64,000 nucleotides of DNA from the NCBI GenBank assembly GCA_951813325.1, contig OX638350.1:3081954-3145953 (forward strand), read 5' to 3'. Position numbers and translations under genes: made by a program. How positions within the stretch are numbered: the stretch's first letter is position 1; each line of letters starts with the position of its first letter. The notes beneath the pieces are model-generated. The model was not told where the DNA came from. It worked only from the letters and a program-made list of their open reading frames with translations, and did no database searches. The DNA comes from an uncultured Acidimicrobiales bacterium. Lineage in GTDB: Bacteria; Actinomycetota; Acidimicrobiia; Acidimicrobiales; Bin134. This document shows, one piece after another, positions 45,520 to 53,240 of this stretch.

Positions 45520-46008
45520 TCAGTCCCGGAAGTTGCCGAACTGGAGGGGGATGGCGAAGTCGGCTTCTTTGAGGGCGGCGATCACCTCTTGGAGCATGTC
45601 CCGCTTCTTGCCGCTCACCCGGAGCTGACCACCCTGGGTTTGCGACGACACGCCCTTCATGCCCAGGTTCTTGATGAACTTGTTCAGCTCTCGGGCCTTG
45701 TCCGCCGAGATGCCCGCGGCCAACGCCGCCTCCTGGCGAACAGTCCCGCCCGCAGCATCCTCCACCGACCCGTAGGTCACTCCCTTCAGCGACACCTTTC
45801 GCCGGACCAGCTTCTCCTCCAACACCTGTCGGGCGGCCGCCAGCCGGTCTTCGCTCGACGACCGCAGAGTGATCACCCCGTCGCCCAGCGCCACCTCGCT
45901 GCCCGTGTTCTTGAAGTCATATCGGCTGTGGATCTCCCGAGCCGCCTGGTCCACCGCATTGCGGACCTCCTGCATGTCCAGCTCAGAAGAAACATCAAAC
46001 GTCGGCAT
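45520..46008 (-). CDS. yajQ: YajQ-family nucleotide (cyclic di-GMP)-binding protein
   Basis: 162 residues. PTFDVSSELDMQEVRNAVDQAAREIHSRYDFK at the N-terminus and KDKARELNKFIKNLG-like helix plus QGGQLRVSGKKRDMLQEVIAALK at the C-terminus are the two RRM-like halves of YajQ. Some homologues bind cyclic di-GMP and act as transcription co-regulators; others bind tRNA or chaperone partners. The convergent AlbA-domain gene ends 7 bases away. Confidence 0.93.
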   Translation of the reverse strand: MPTFDVSSELDMQEVRNAVDQAAREIHSRYDFKNTGSEVALGDGVITLRSSSEDRLAAARQVLEEKLVRRKVSLKGVTYGSVEDAAGGTVRQEAALAAGISADKARELNKFIKNLGMKGVSSQTQGGQLRVSGKKRDMLQEVIAALKEADFAIPLQFGNFRD

Positions 46009-46119
46009 AGCTCGAACCTACCGCACCTCTGCTAGCGATATTCATGCCAGCGCCTGGTGAGAACCTGAGAAACTGTCGCCTGTCCCGATACCATGTCCGT
46101 ACAGCGTCGCCAAGGAGAG

Positions 46120-46314
46120 ATGGCCGTGACTTCCTTGCCTGAAACCGAAGTGCATCACATCACAGACGAAGAGCTTGATGTGCTGATTGAGGCGACTCTA
46201 CAAGACGCCGGAGTTGAGCTGGAAGAGCTACGCCGCCAAGCACAACTTGGTAGATTCGAGTCGGAGAAGCTTCGACGGACATGGTTTTCCGTCGTGGGTC
46301 TCGGCCGCGGCTAA
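46120..46314 (+). CDS. small conserved-looking protein, first gene of an unrecognised cassette
   Basis: 64 residues from ATG 46120; GTG 46126 is better spaced from the AAGGAG at 46112-46117, and an ATG at 46093 lengthens it. Composition is mostly acidic helix (ITDEELDVLIEATLQDAGVELEEL) followed by a basic, aromatic end (ESEKLRRTWFSVVGLG). Length and helix-then-tail layout are antitoxin-like, but no family is recognised. It lies 18 bases before the next gene on the same strand. Confidence 0.5.
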   Translation: MAVTSLPETEVHHITDEELDVLIEATLQDAGVELEELRRQAQLGRFESEKLRRTWFSVVGLGRG

Positions 46315-46332
46315 TCGTCGTCGATCCTGGAG

Positions 46333-46929
46333 ATGGCAGAAAGCCTTGAAAAACAGGCGCGCCGTTTTGCGCATGACATTTCGGATCTGCTGAATAGGAC
46401 CGTCACAGACGGCATACGCGTCTCGTCCCTCAAGACTGCTACCGGATACGGCATCATCGGAGCAGGGGTTTCCAAGAATCGCTCGACCTCACTGCCGATT
46501 CCGATTACCCCAATGAAGAAAGACGCTGTCGTCTTCCTCTACTTGCTGCACTCATATGAGCCCGACCCCGAAGGCGTCTACCTAACCATGACGCAGAGCA
46601 CCATGAGCCTCTACACATCGGCAGCAATGGAAGACGAACAACTGATCGTTGGCATTGACTATGCCCGCAATCCCGGGAACCAGTTCCCAGGAGCGCATCT
46701 TCATGTAGCCGGGCAGCGAGACGACTTAGATGCGGTCTACCTCGTGGAGTTCATGGTCACAGAAGAAATGGTCGACCCCCGCCCTGGCTGGGAGCAGGTG
46801 GTCAAAGACCGCAGAGCCCGATGGGAGGCCATCCAGCTGAAAGCAGCGGTACGCCGGAATCAAGAAGATGCCGCTGCCGCCCTACGGGAAGCCGGCTGGG
46901 ATGCGATCACACCAGCCGTCGAGGCATAG
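46333..46929 (+). CDS. unrecognised 198-residue protein, second gene of the cassette
   Basis: MAESLEKQARRFAHDISDLLNRT is an N-terminal helix. The middle is beta-rich with MKKDAVVFLYLLHSYEPDPEGVYLTMTQS and a PGAHLHVAG motif; the C-terminus is a long charged helix (VVKDRRARWEAIQLKAAVRRNQEDAAAALREAGW). No membrane segment or signal peptide. The GC content is lower than flanking genes, suggesting acquisition. Paired with the small upstream gene it could be a toxin-antitoxin or defence unit, but nothing identifies an activity. Confidence 0.55.
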   Translation: MAESLEKQARRFAHDISDLLNRTVTDGIRVSSLKTATGYGIIGAGVSKNRSTSLPIPITPMKKDAVVFLYLLHSYEPDPEGVYLTMTQSTMSLYTSAAMEDEQLIVGIDYARNPGNQFPGAHLHVAGQRDDLDAVYLVEFMVTEEMVDPRPGWEQVVKDRRARWEAIQLKAAVRRNQEDAAAALREAGWDAITPAVEA

Positions 46930-47050
46930 GGGTTGGCCACAGCATCAGATTGAAAGCCGAACAGTTGGTCTTGTCAGTGAGGAGCAATTGGCACCGCGCC
47001 CGAAATGAGTAGGGCCGCAACCTCGCGGGCCGGTAGGGTTGTCCCTCGTT

Positions 47051-47132
47051 GGGTCGGTGCCCGAGTGGCCAAAGGGAACGGGCTGTAAACCCGTCGGCAT
47101 AGCCTTCGGAGGTTCAAATCCTCCCCGGCCCA
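47051..47132 (+). tRNA. tRNA-Tyr (GTA)
   Basis: 82 bases with the long variable arm of type II tRNAs. Acceptor GGGTCGG pairs with CCGGCCC, the anticodon loop CTGTAAA gives GTA, and the T arm is GGAGG-TTCAAAT-CCTCC. Discriminator A; no encoded CCA. Confidence 0.97.
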
Positions 47133-47135
47133 CTC

Positions 47136-47168
47136 CTGCCATCTTCGGCATTTGGCCGAAGATGGCAG
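47136..47168 (+). terminator. perfect 14-bp hairpin after tRNA-Tyr
   Basis: CTGCCATCTTCGGC and GCCGAAGATGGCAG flank a 5-base loop, starting 4 bases after the tRNA. No U-run follows. Position and strength make it the likely terminator of the tRNA transcript. Confidence 0.75.
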
Positions 47169-47241
47169 CGTCCCGCCACGGTCACCGACCATAGTGAAGC
47201 CGTCGTCTCCCGCTGGTGACCCCATTCCAACACTGGGATCT

Positions 47242-47345
47242 CTTTGTTGTTGATGCGCTCCGGTGGGTTGGCAGCCCCAGGGAGAGACCTCCTCGTTCTC
47301 GGTCATGCACTTTGTTGTTGATGCGCTCCGGTGGGTTGGCAGCCC
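47242..47345. repeat. 36-bp direct repeat pair separated by 32 bp
   Basis: The 36-base segment at 47242-47277, beginning CTTTGTTGTTGATGCGCTCC, recurs identically at 47310-47345. The 32 bases between are unrelated to the sequence following the second copy. The repeat-spacer-repeat geometry equals a one-spacer CRISPR, but there are only two copies and no cas genes in the window. The remainder of 47169-47569 shows no gene. Confidence 0.8.
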
Positions 47346-47568
47346 AGTCTTCTGCCAGTGCGATCGGGGAACGCGGCAAAGGTCACCACATCGGGTTAGG
47401 CGTCGCCCATCAGGGCTCCTGTCTTTGGGAATGCTGGCGCAGATGCGCGACACCTCAGACGCAGAGCAACCCCGGCCCAACAGGCCAAAAGACGCTGCCG
47501 GTACCCACAGCACCCGGCCGCCCATGCCCCATCGCTCAACGAGCTGTTGCCGTCGTGTGACCGAAATT

Positions 47569-47650
47569 TCTTATTAATAAATTATTTTCAATATTTTTTA
47601 TATATTTATCATAAATTTCAGGTGGTTGTTGTCACTGGGGTTGGTATACT
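47569..47650 (+). promoter_or_regulatory. AT-rich island and leaderless promoter of the DUF222/HNH gene
   Basis: 47569-47619 is almost pure A/T (TTATTAATAAATTATTTTCA and following), sharply unlike the surroundings. A -10 box TATACT at 47645-47650 lies 7 bases before the ATG at 47658, so transcription would begin at or beside the start codon; no Shine-Dalgarno sequence is present. The AT island may serve as an upstream activating or nucleoid-protein binding element. Confidence 0.5.
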
Positions 47651-47657
47651 TGCATGT

Positions 47658-48932
47658 ATGGAGTTTGAGCCCCTTGATGAGGGGAAACGGGTTGGTTGTA
47701 AGCCTTCTGGGCCGGTGTGGCCGGAGTCGGTCGACGTCGCTGGGCTGTCGTTGTGCGAGCTGCGGGCGCGGTTGGGGTTGATCAAAAGGGCCGAGGCTCG
47801 GCTGGCCGCGATGAAAACGGCCGCGCTGGCTGCGTATTCGAGCCGGGGAGGCGAGGGCTTGGCCCGGCGGGTGGTGCTGGAAGAGCTCCAGTCCTCCAAG
47901 CAACAAGCCCGCCGGGAGGTGGAGACCGCCTCTCAGCTCTCGCGGGTTCCCGAGACCCTCGACGCGCTGGGCGCCGGGGAGATTCCCGCGGCCCACGCCG
48001 CCCAGATCGCCAAGGCCGCTTCTGAGGGGCCAGTCGACGAGACCGTGCTGGTGGAGGCGGCCCGGCGCGAAGACTTCGGCACCTTCTCCCGCACGTTGCG
48101 CGACCACCAACATGAGCAGTCGGGCGACGACGGGAAGTCGTTGATGGCCAAGCAGCGGGAGCGCCGCTCGATGAGCTTTTTCAAGTCTTCTGACGACGGC
48201 ATGTTCGTTTTGAACGGGCGGTTCGACCCGGTCGCGGGGAACCGCATGGAGGCCGCGCTGGCCGCTGAGGTGCGCCGCCAGCGCAACGAAGGCAAACCCG
48301 GCGACCAGACCGCGTTCGACCAGCAGATGGCCGACGCCTTGGAGAATCTGGTCTGCGCCGACACCGGCGACCGCAAACCCCAGGGCACCACGCTGATCTT
48401 GACCGCCGACTGGGACGCGCTGAACCACAAGCTGGCCGACGCCCGCCTGCTCGACGGCACGCCCCTGCCAGTGTCTGAGGCTCTGCGGCTGGCCTGCAAC
48501 GCCGACATCGTGCCCACGGTGTTCGACACCAACAACCAAGACCTCTGGGTGGGGCGCAAACACCGCTCGGCCACCGACGCCCAACGGGCCGCGCTCATCA
48601 TCCGCGACAAGCACTGCATCGGCTGCCGACGATCAGCGGTGTGGTGCGAAGCCCACCACATCGACGAATGGCTGAGCGGCGGACGCACCGACATCGACAA
48701 CCTGGTACTGGTCTGCAAAAGCTGCCACCACAACATCCACGACGACGGCTGGACAGTACACCGAAACCGAAACGGCGCCCACGAACTGAGACCACCACCG
48801 GCGCCTTATTCCGACTCCCAGTCGGTGCACGCTCGCTGCGGGCCATCTCCCCCAACCGCAGAAGCCGCCTATCCACGATCAGGGGGGAAGCTCACAACCC
48901 AAGCTAGGGGCAATTCCAATCTCGCAGCATGA
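47658..48932 (+). CDS. DUF222 domain protein with C-terminal HNH endonuclease
   Basis: 424 residues. The DUF222 region (~40-300; CELRARLGLIKRAEARLAAMK, RRSMSFFKSSDDGMFVLNGRFDP) is the actinobacterial 13E12/REP-type domain. The HNH nuclease domain has CIGCRRSAVWCEAHHIDEWLSGGRTDIDNLVLVCKSCHHNIHDDGW, with both zinc Cys pairs and the HH/N/H catalytic set intact. These genes are multicopy and mobile in actinobacteria; their biological target is unknown. The last 29 bases overlap the convergent acetyltransferase gene. The final ~35 residues are low complexity. Confidence 0.9.
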   Translation: MEFEPLDEGKRVGCKPSGPVWPESVDVAGLSLCELRARLGLIKRAEARLAAMKTAALAAYSSRGGEGLARRVVLEELQSSKQQARREVETASQLSRVPETLDALGAGEIPAAHAAQIAKAASEGPVDETVLVEAARREDFGTFSRTLRDHQHEQSGDDGKSLMAKQRERRSMSFFKSSDDGMFVLNGRFDPVAGNRMEAALAAEVRRQRNEGKPGDQTAFDQQMADALENLVCADTGDRKPQGTTLILTADWDALNHKLADARLLDGTPLPVSEALRLACNADIVPTVFDTNNQDLWVGRKHRSATDAQRAALIIRDKHCIGCRRSAVWCEAHHIDEWLSGGRTDIDNLVLVCKSCHHNIHDDGWTVHRNRNGAHELRPPPAPYSDSQSVHARCGPSPPTAEAAYPRSGGKLTTQARGNSNLAA

Positions 48933-49437
48933 GCTGCATCACGGTCACGTCTAGCCAGCGGCCGAACTTTCGGCCTACTTCGCGTTCTACGCCTGCCACG
49001 TCGAATCCCACAGATTGGTGGACGGCCACCGAGGCCTCGTTTTTTCCGGATATGCGGGCGATCACGGTGTGGAAGCCGTGACTTTGGGCCAGTTCGATGA
49101 TCTCAACCAGCAGAGCCCGCCCGATGCCCTTGCCCCGATGGTCCTGGTGGACATACACCGAGTTCTCCACGGTGGTGTTGTAGGCCGGACGGGTATGGAA
49201 AGGCGACAGCGACGAGAAACCCAGCACGGTGTCTTCATCGTCATCGGGGGTGGCCACCAGTACCGCGTGGATCCCGCTTCGGTCCTGCAACCAGGTGCGC
49301 TGGGCAGCCAGGGTGCGAGGCTCTAGCTCGAAAATGCTGGTCCCGTTCAGAATCTCGTAGTTGATTATCTGGCGGATGCCCTCGGCATCAGCCAGCTTCG
49401 CCGCTCGAATGGCCACCGGCTGCACCGTATCGCCCAA
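48904..49437 (-). CDS. GNAT acetyltransferase, phosphinothricin/methionine-sulfone acetyltransferase-like
   Basis: 177 residues. AIRAAKLADAEGIRQIINYEILNGTSIFELEPRT is the PAT-type N-terminus. ENSVYVHQDHRGKGIGRALLVEIIELAQ is the acetyl-CoA loop, and KNEASVAVHQSVGFDVAGVEREVGRKFGRWLDV is the family-specific C-terminus. Relatives acetylate L-phosphinothricin or methionine sulfone/sulfoximine. Whether it detoxifies such analogues here is untested. Confidence 0.88.
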   Translation of the reverse strand: MGDTVQPVAIRAAKLADAEGIRQIINYEILNGTSIFELEPRTLAAQRTWLQDRSGIHAVLVATPDDDEDTVLGFSSLSPFHTRPAYNTTVENSVYVHQDHRGKGIGRALLVEIIELAQSHGFHTVIARISGKNEASVAVHQSVGFDVAGVEREVGRKFGRWLDVTVMQLMLRDWNCP

Positions 49438-49515
49438 TATCGCCCCAAACCGGTTTTCCCGCTGAAGGCACAGAGTGGCAATATTGGCCTCTCAGAGGGG
49501 TAGAGTCCCCAGCCC

Positions 49516-49588
49516 GCCTCCTTAGCTCAGTCGGCAGAGCGTTTCCATGGTAAGGAAAAGGTCGAGAGTTCGATTCTCTCAGGAGGCT
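49516..49588 (+). tRNA. tRNA-Thr (GGT)
   Basis: 73 bases. Acceptor GCCTCCT/AGGAGGC, D arm TAGCTCAGTCGGCAGAGC, anticodon stem TTTCC/GGAAA with loop ATGGTAA giving GGT, and T arm GAGAG-TTCGATT-CTCTC. No encoded CCA. Confidence 0.97.
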
Positions 49589-49630
49589 CAGGGTCTGTTG
49601 AGCGGCTTCCCACCGCTCAGGAGGTTCCGG

Positions 49631-49707
49631 GGCGGCGTAGCTCAGTTGGTAAGAGCGCTCGACTCATAATCGAGAGGTCGCCAGTTCGAGTCTGGCCGCC
49701 GCTACCA
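49631..49707 (+). tRNA. elongator tRNA-Met (CAT)
   Basis: 77 bases including an encoded CCA. Acceptor GGCGGCG pairs with CGCCGCT (G-U at the first pair), anticodon stem CTCGA/TCGAG with loop CTCATAA giving CAT, T arm GCCAG-TTCGAGT-CTGGC. The paired first base argues for elongator rather than initiator tRNA. It is the only tRNA in the window with a genomic CCA. Confidence 0.94.
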
Positions 49708-49786
49708 CCCAACTAGTCGTTCCACGAGAACCCAAAATTGGCTCTGCCTGCGTTGAGAAGCCCAAAGCCCCAAAAGCAGAGTCTTT

Positions 49787-49803
49787 CGCCCCGCTGCGGG
49801 GCG
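49787..49803 (+). terminator. GC hairpin after the tRNA-Thr/Met pair
   Basis: CGCCCCG-CTG-CGGGGCG, a perfect 7-bp stem without a U-run, lies between tRNA-Met and the sigma-factor gene. Probable tRNA terminator. Confidence 0.5.
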
Positions 49804-49864
49804 CCTATAGGCTGGCCCCATCGAACCCGTAGCATCTCGCGAGCCGATTCCCGAAGACGCCGAG

Positions 49865-50443
49865 TTGGTGGAAGCCGCCCGCCGCGGCGACCGAGACGCG
49901 TTCAACGAGCTAGTTCGGTCCAGCTATCGAGACATTTACTCGCTGGCCTATCGCCTTACCGGCAACCGGGACGACGCGGGAGACGTAGTGCAAGACGCCT
50001 ATGTCCGGGCCTACCGGGCGATTCGCCGCTTCCGGGGCGATTCCAGCTTCTCCACCTGGATGTACCGCATCACCAGCAACTGCGCGTCTACCCATCTCAG
50101 CCGCCGGACTCGCCAGCGCACCGAAGAGCTGAGCAGCGACGCTCCCATCGTCGATCTGCGGCCCGAGCAGGATCCGAGCCTGCGGGCCGAGGCAGCAGTT
50201 CTGCGCCACCACATCGACCGGGCGATCCGGTCGCTGCCCGAGCGACTGCGCCAAGTGGTGGTGCTGCGCGATCTGCACGATCTCTCCCACAGTGAGATAG
50301 CCGCCGAATTGGGCATCACCACCTCAGCTGCCAAAGTCAGGCTCCATCGGGCCCGACAGCACCTTCGCACTGTGCTGCACCGCACCACCGATTCTGACGC
50401 CGATCAAGCTGCACCGGCGATACCAGACGAGGAGGCCTCATGA
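49865..50443 (+). CDS. ECF-type RNA polymerase sigma factor
   Basis: 192 residues from TTG 49865 (GTG 49868 is an alternative). Sigma2: RDAFNELVRSSYRDIYSLAYRLTGNRDDAGDVVQDAYVRAYRAIRRFRGDSSFSTWMYRI. Sigma4: IRSLPERLRQVVVLRDLHDLSHSEIAAELGITTSAAKVRLHRARQHLR. The frame is open upstream without a conventional start until after a CCTATAGG palindrome, so the N-terminus is uncertain. It is coupled by ATGA to a 61-residue protein, not to a recognisable zinc anti-sigma. Confidence 0.9.
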   Translation: MVEAARRGDRDAFNELVRSSYRDIYSLAYRLTGNRDDAGDVVQDAYVRAYRAIRRFRGDSSFSTWMYRITSNCASTHLSRRTRQRTEELSSDAPIVDLRPEQDPSLRAEAAVLRHHIDRAIRSLPERLRQVVVLRDLHDLSHSEIAAELGITTSAAKVRLHRARQHLRTVLHRTTDSDADQAAPAIPDEEAS

Positions 50444-50625
50444 TCAATGACGCCTTCGGCTCTGTCAACCGCCGTTCCTCGGCCGAGGCACACCCCACCC
50501 TCGTGTGGAAAATCATGGCCCGCCTCGACCAGTACGACCGGCGGCGACAATTCATCAGGCGCTTCCTGGCCGCAACCACCCTCGCTGCGGTTACTTTCGC
50601 CTTCCGCCGCCGCACCCGCCGATAG
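50440..50625 (+). CDS. 61-residue protein coupled to the ECF sigma gene
   Basis: The ATG overlaps the sigma stop (ATGA). The N-terminal half is polar (RRSSAEAHPTLVWKIMARLDQYDRRRQ). The C-terminal half is one short hydrophobic helix flanked by Arg (FIRRFLAATTLAAVTFAFRRRTRR), so it may sit at the membrane. It lacks the HxxxCxxC of ZAS anti-sigmas. Position suggests a sigma regulator or membrane tether, but the sequence does not prove it. Confidence 0.55.
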   Translation: MINDAFGSVNRRSSAEAHPTLVWKIMARLDQYDRRRQFIRRFLAATTLAAVTFAFRRRTRR

Positions 50626-50697
50626 CCAAGTCCAGACCGCAGTTTTGCATTGCGGGTGACAACCCTCGACACGGTAGCCTTATGCAACCCCTAACGA

Positions 50698-50770
50698 AGG
50701 GCAGTGGCTCAATTGGTAGAGCACCGGTCTCCAAAACCGGCGGTTGGGGGTTCGAGTCCCTCCTGCCCTG
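50698..50770 (+). tRNA. tRNA-Trp (CCA)
   Basis: 73 bases. Acceptor AGGGCAG/CTGCCCT, anticodon stem CCGGT/ACCGG with loop CTCCAAA giving CCA, T arm GGGGG-TTCGAGT-CCCTC region, discriminator G. No encoded CCA tail. Lies 45 bases upstream of secE, the usual actinobacterial arrangement. Confidence 0.97.
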
Positions 50771-50815
50771 CGTAAGCAATTCCGTCTCCCTAGTGCCGGG
50801 TGCACCGGAGTCATC

Positions 50816-51121
50816 ATGACCGACCTGAATAGACAACAGAAGCGGATGGCCAAAAGACAGGGCTTCGTCGATGAGCAAGGCGACCCAGTCCGCGAGCGCC
50901 GCCAACAGCGGAACCAGCCCCGTCCCGGCGAAGAGCGGGTGGGCCCAGTGCAGTTCATGCGCGAGGTCCGCGGCGAGCTCCGCAAAGTGTCCTGGCCGCG
51001 GCGCGAGGAGGTCGTCAACTACTCCATCGTGGTCCTCGTGGTCCTCGTGCTGCTCACCGGGGCCATCGGCCTGCTCGACTGGGGATTCAGCGAAGCCATC
51101 CTGAAGTTGTTCGATCGATGA
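50816..51121 (+). CDS. secE: preprotein translocase subunit SecE
   Basis: 101 residues from ATG 50816 (GGAG at 7 bases). The N-terminal ~45 residues are hydrophilic and basic, followed by the amphipathic VQFMREVRGELRKVSWPRREEVVNYS and one membrane helix (IVVLVVLVLLTGAIGLLDW). Clamps the SecY halves. The longer frame includes tRNA-Trp sequence and is rejected. ATGA overlap with nusG. Confidence 0.95.
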   Translation: MTDLNRQQKRMAKRQGFVDEQGDPVRERRQQRNQPRPGEERVGPVQFMREVRGELRKVSWPRREEVVNYSIVVLVVLVLLTGAIGLLDWGFSEAILKLFDR

Positions 51122-51945
51122 GCCCTGAGGTAGACGAGACCGAGATGACAGACCTTTTCCCCACCAGCACCGACGCGCCCGCGCCGGATTCCGAGGCGAT
51201 CGACGCTGCCGAGGCCGCCGCCGCATTTCTCCCCACTGGGCCAGGCGCTCAGGCCGACCCCGAAGTTTCCGGCCAATTGGACGACACCGTCCTCTCCGGT
51301 GCCGCCCCTTCAGAAAAGACGGCCGAGGTGATCGACGCCGACGATTTGGTCTACGAGAAACCCGAAGAAGAGACCGAGACGATCAGCCCCTATGACATGC
51401 CCGGAAAGTGGTACGTGGTCCACACCCAGTCCGGCTACGAGAACAAGGTGCAACAGAACATCGAGGCCCGTCGAAGGACAATGGGCGTAGAAGGCCATGT
51501 CCACGAGACGGTCATCCCCATGGAAGACGTGGTGGAGTTCAAAGCAGGCAAGAAGGTCACCACCAAGAAGAAGATGTTCCCCGGCTATCTGCTGGTTCGA
51601 GCCGAGATGAACGACGTCTCCTGGGATGTGATCCGCAACACCCCCGGTGTGACCGGGTTCGTGGGGCACGGCCGGCGGGGCAGCAGGCCGTCGCCCCTCA
51701 AGCGCAAGGATGTGGAGAACTTCCTCCAGGTGAAAAGGGACGGCGAGCAAACCGTCCGCCGCACCAAGCCCCGGCTGCTGTACGAAGTGGGTGAAACCAT
51801 CCGAGTCAAAGAAGGCCCGTTCGCCGACTTCTCCGGCGAGGTGGCCGAGATCAATGAAGACCAGCTCAAGGTGAAGGTCTTGGTCAATATTTTCGGCCGA
51901 GAAACACCGGTAGAACTCGAGTTCTCCCAAGTCGCCAAGTTGTAA
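51118..51945 (+). CDS. nusG: transcription termination/antitermination protein NusG
   Basis: 275 residues. The NGN domain starts at about residue 96 (GKWYVVHTQSGYENKVQQNIEAR) and includes VTTKKKMFPGYLLVRAEM and TPGVTGFVGHGRRGSRPSPL. The KOW domain is VGETIRVKEGPFADFSGEVAEINEDQLKVKV. A ~95-residue acidic N-terminal extension precedes the core, as in other actinobacteria. The last nine codons and the stop are re-duplicated twice downstream as a 35-bp repeat. Confidence 0.96.
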   Translation: MSPEVDETEMTDLFPTSTDAPAPDSEAIDAAEAAAAFLPTGPGAQADPEVSGQLDDTVLSGAAPSEKTAEVIDADDLVYEKPEEETETISPYDMPGKWYVVHTQSGYENKVQQNIEARRRTMGVEGHVHETVIPMEDVVEFKAGKKVTTKKKMFPGYLLVRAEMNDVSWDVIRNTPGVTGFVGHGRRGSRPSPLKRKDVENFLQVKRDGEQTVRRTKPRLLYEVGETIRVKEGPFADFSGEVAEINEDQLKVKVLVNIFGRETPVELEFSQVAKL

Positions 51946-52020
51946 GAGGATTCGAGTTCTCCCAAGTCGCCAAGTTGTAAGAGGATTCGAGTTCTCCCAA
52001 GTCGCCAAGTTGTAAGAGGA
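51917..52020 (+). repeat. 35-bp tandem triplication of the nusG stop region
   Basis: Copies at 51917-51951 (real nusG end), 51952-51986 and 51987-52020 (last base of the unit altered). Each contains TCGAGTTCTCCCAAGTCGCC, the AAG TTG TAA stop context and AGAGGA. The final AGAGGAAGGG provides the rplK Shine-Dalgarno sequence, so the triplication also places three AGAGGA motifs before rplK. Confidence 0.97.
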
Positions 52021-52026
52021 AGGGTC

Positions 52027-52452
52027 ATGGCTCAAAAGAAGGTAGCCACCACAATCAAAATCCAGATCCCTGCGGGTCAAGCCACCCCGGCGCCCCCCGT
52101 GGGTACCGCACTTGGCCCCCACGGCGTGGCCATCATGGACTTCTGCCGTGACTACAACGCCAAGACCGAAGACAAGCGGGGTCAGATCATCCCGGTGGAG
52201 ATCACCATCTACGAAGATCGGACGTTCTCGTTCGTCACCAAGACGCCTCCTACTTCCTTTCTGATCAGGGAAGCAGCCGGGTTGGAGAAAGGCTCCATGG
52301 AGCCGGGGCGCGAAGTCGTAGGCGCCATCACCGATGCCCAGTGCGCCGAGATCGCCAAGATCAAGATGCCCGATCTCAACACCGATGACGTCGAGCAAGC
52401 CAAGCTTCAGGTGGCGGGAACCGCTCGCAGCATAGGCATCCGAGTGGAATAA
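52027..52452 (+). CDS. rplK: 50S ribosomal protein L11
   Basis: 141 residues. Binds the GTPase-associated centre of 23S r[43 protein letters not shown] and the C-terminal rRNA-binding domain ([28 protein letters not shown]) are typical, including the Pro-rich PAPPVG thiopeptide-contact helix. Preceded by GAGGAAGGG. Confidence 0.98.
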   Translation: MAQKKVATTIKIQIPAGQATPAPPVGTALGPHGVAIMDFCRDYNAKTEDKRGQIIPVEITIYEDRTFSFVTKTPPTSFLIREAAGLEKGSMEPGREVVGAITDAQCAEIAKIKMPDLNTDDVEQAKLQVAGTARSIGIRVE

Positions 52453-52538
52453 CCGACGACCGGACCAACACAGCAGTCATATCCAACCGCCCGGCGGGAC
52501 GACCTCGCCCGACCGGCCAGAACACTGAGGGAGCCGAA

Positions 52539-53240
52539 ATGGCGAAGAAAGGCAAGCGGTACAACGATGCCGCCCAGCGCTACAACAAACAGCATCCGCA
52601 CACCGCCGATGAGGGTGTCGACTTGGTGAAGAGCTTGGCCGCGGCGAAGTTCGACGAGACCTTGGAGCTCGCTGCTCGGCTTGGGGTCGACCCCCGCAAG
52701 GCCGACCAGATGATCCGGGGTACGGTCTCTTTGCCCTCCGGCACCGGCACCGACGTGCGGGTGGCGGTGTTTGCCCAGGGCGAGGCGGCCGCGCAGGCCA
52801 GCGAGGCCGGTGCCGACGTGGTGGGGGCCGACGAACTCGCCGAGCAGGTGCAAGGGGGCACCATGGACTTCGATGTGGCCATCGCCACCCCCGACATGAT
52901 GCCGGTGGTGGGCCGGTTGGGGAAGGTTCTCGGCCCCCGAGGATTGATGCCCAACCCCAAAACCGGCACTGTCACCGATGACGTGGCCAAAGCGGTAGCC
53001 GAATTCAAAAGCGGCAAGGTGGAGTACCGCACCGACCGCCAGGGGAACGTCCATGTGCCGGTCGGCAAGATCAGCTTCGAGCCCGATGCCCTCGTGGCCA
53101 ACATCCGTGCGGTCATGGAGGAGTTGAACCGAGCCAAGCCCGCGGCCCTCAAAGGCCGCTACATCCGCAAGGTCTCCATTTCCTCCACCATGGGGCCCAG
53201 CGTTCGGCTGGATCCCGCCGACTTGGGCGCCGGCAACTGA
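52539..53240 (+). CDS. rplA: 50S ribosomal protein L1
   Basis: 233 residues. Forms the L1 stalk that handles exiting t[76 protein letters not shown] and [28 protein letters not shown] are diagnostic. Separated from rplK by 86 bases. Confidence 0.98.
   Translation: MAKKGKRYNDAAQRYNKQHPHTADEGVDLVKSLAAAKFDETLELAARLGVDPRKADQMIRGTVSLPSGTGTDVRVAVFAQGEAAAQASEAGADVVGADELAEQVQGGTMDFDVAIATPDMMPVVGRLGKVLGPRGLMPNPKTGTVTDDVAKAVAEFKSGKVEYRTDRQGNVHVPVGKISFEPDALVANIRAVMEELNRAKPAALKGRYIRKVSISSTMGPSVRLDPADLGAGN

Noticed and set aside
46974..47525. 183-residue minus-strand ORF
   Set aside because: It is antisense to tRNA-Tyr; the AGEDLNLRRLCRRVYSPFPLA segment is the well-known artefact of translating the complement of this tRNA. 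It also crosses the terminator hairpin and the 36-bp repeats.
50591..51226. 211-residue minus-strand ORF
   Set aside because: Antisense to tRNA-Trp, secE and the nusG start; RRDSNPQPPVLETGALPIEPL is a translated tRNA complement.
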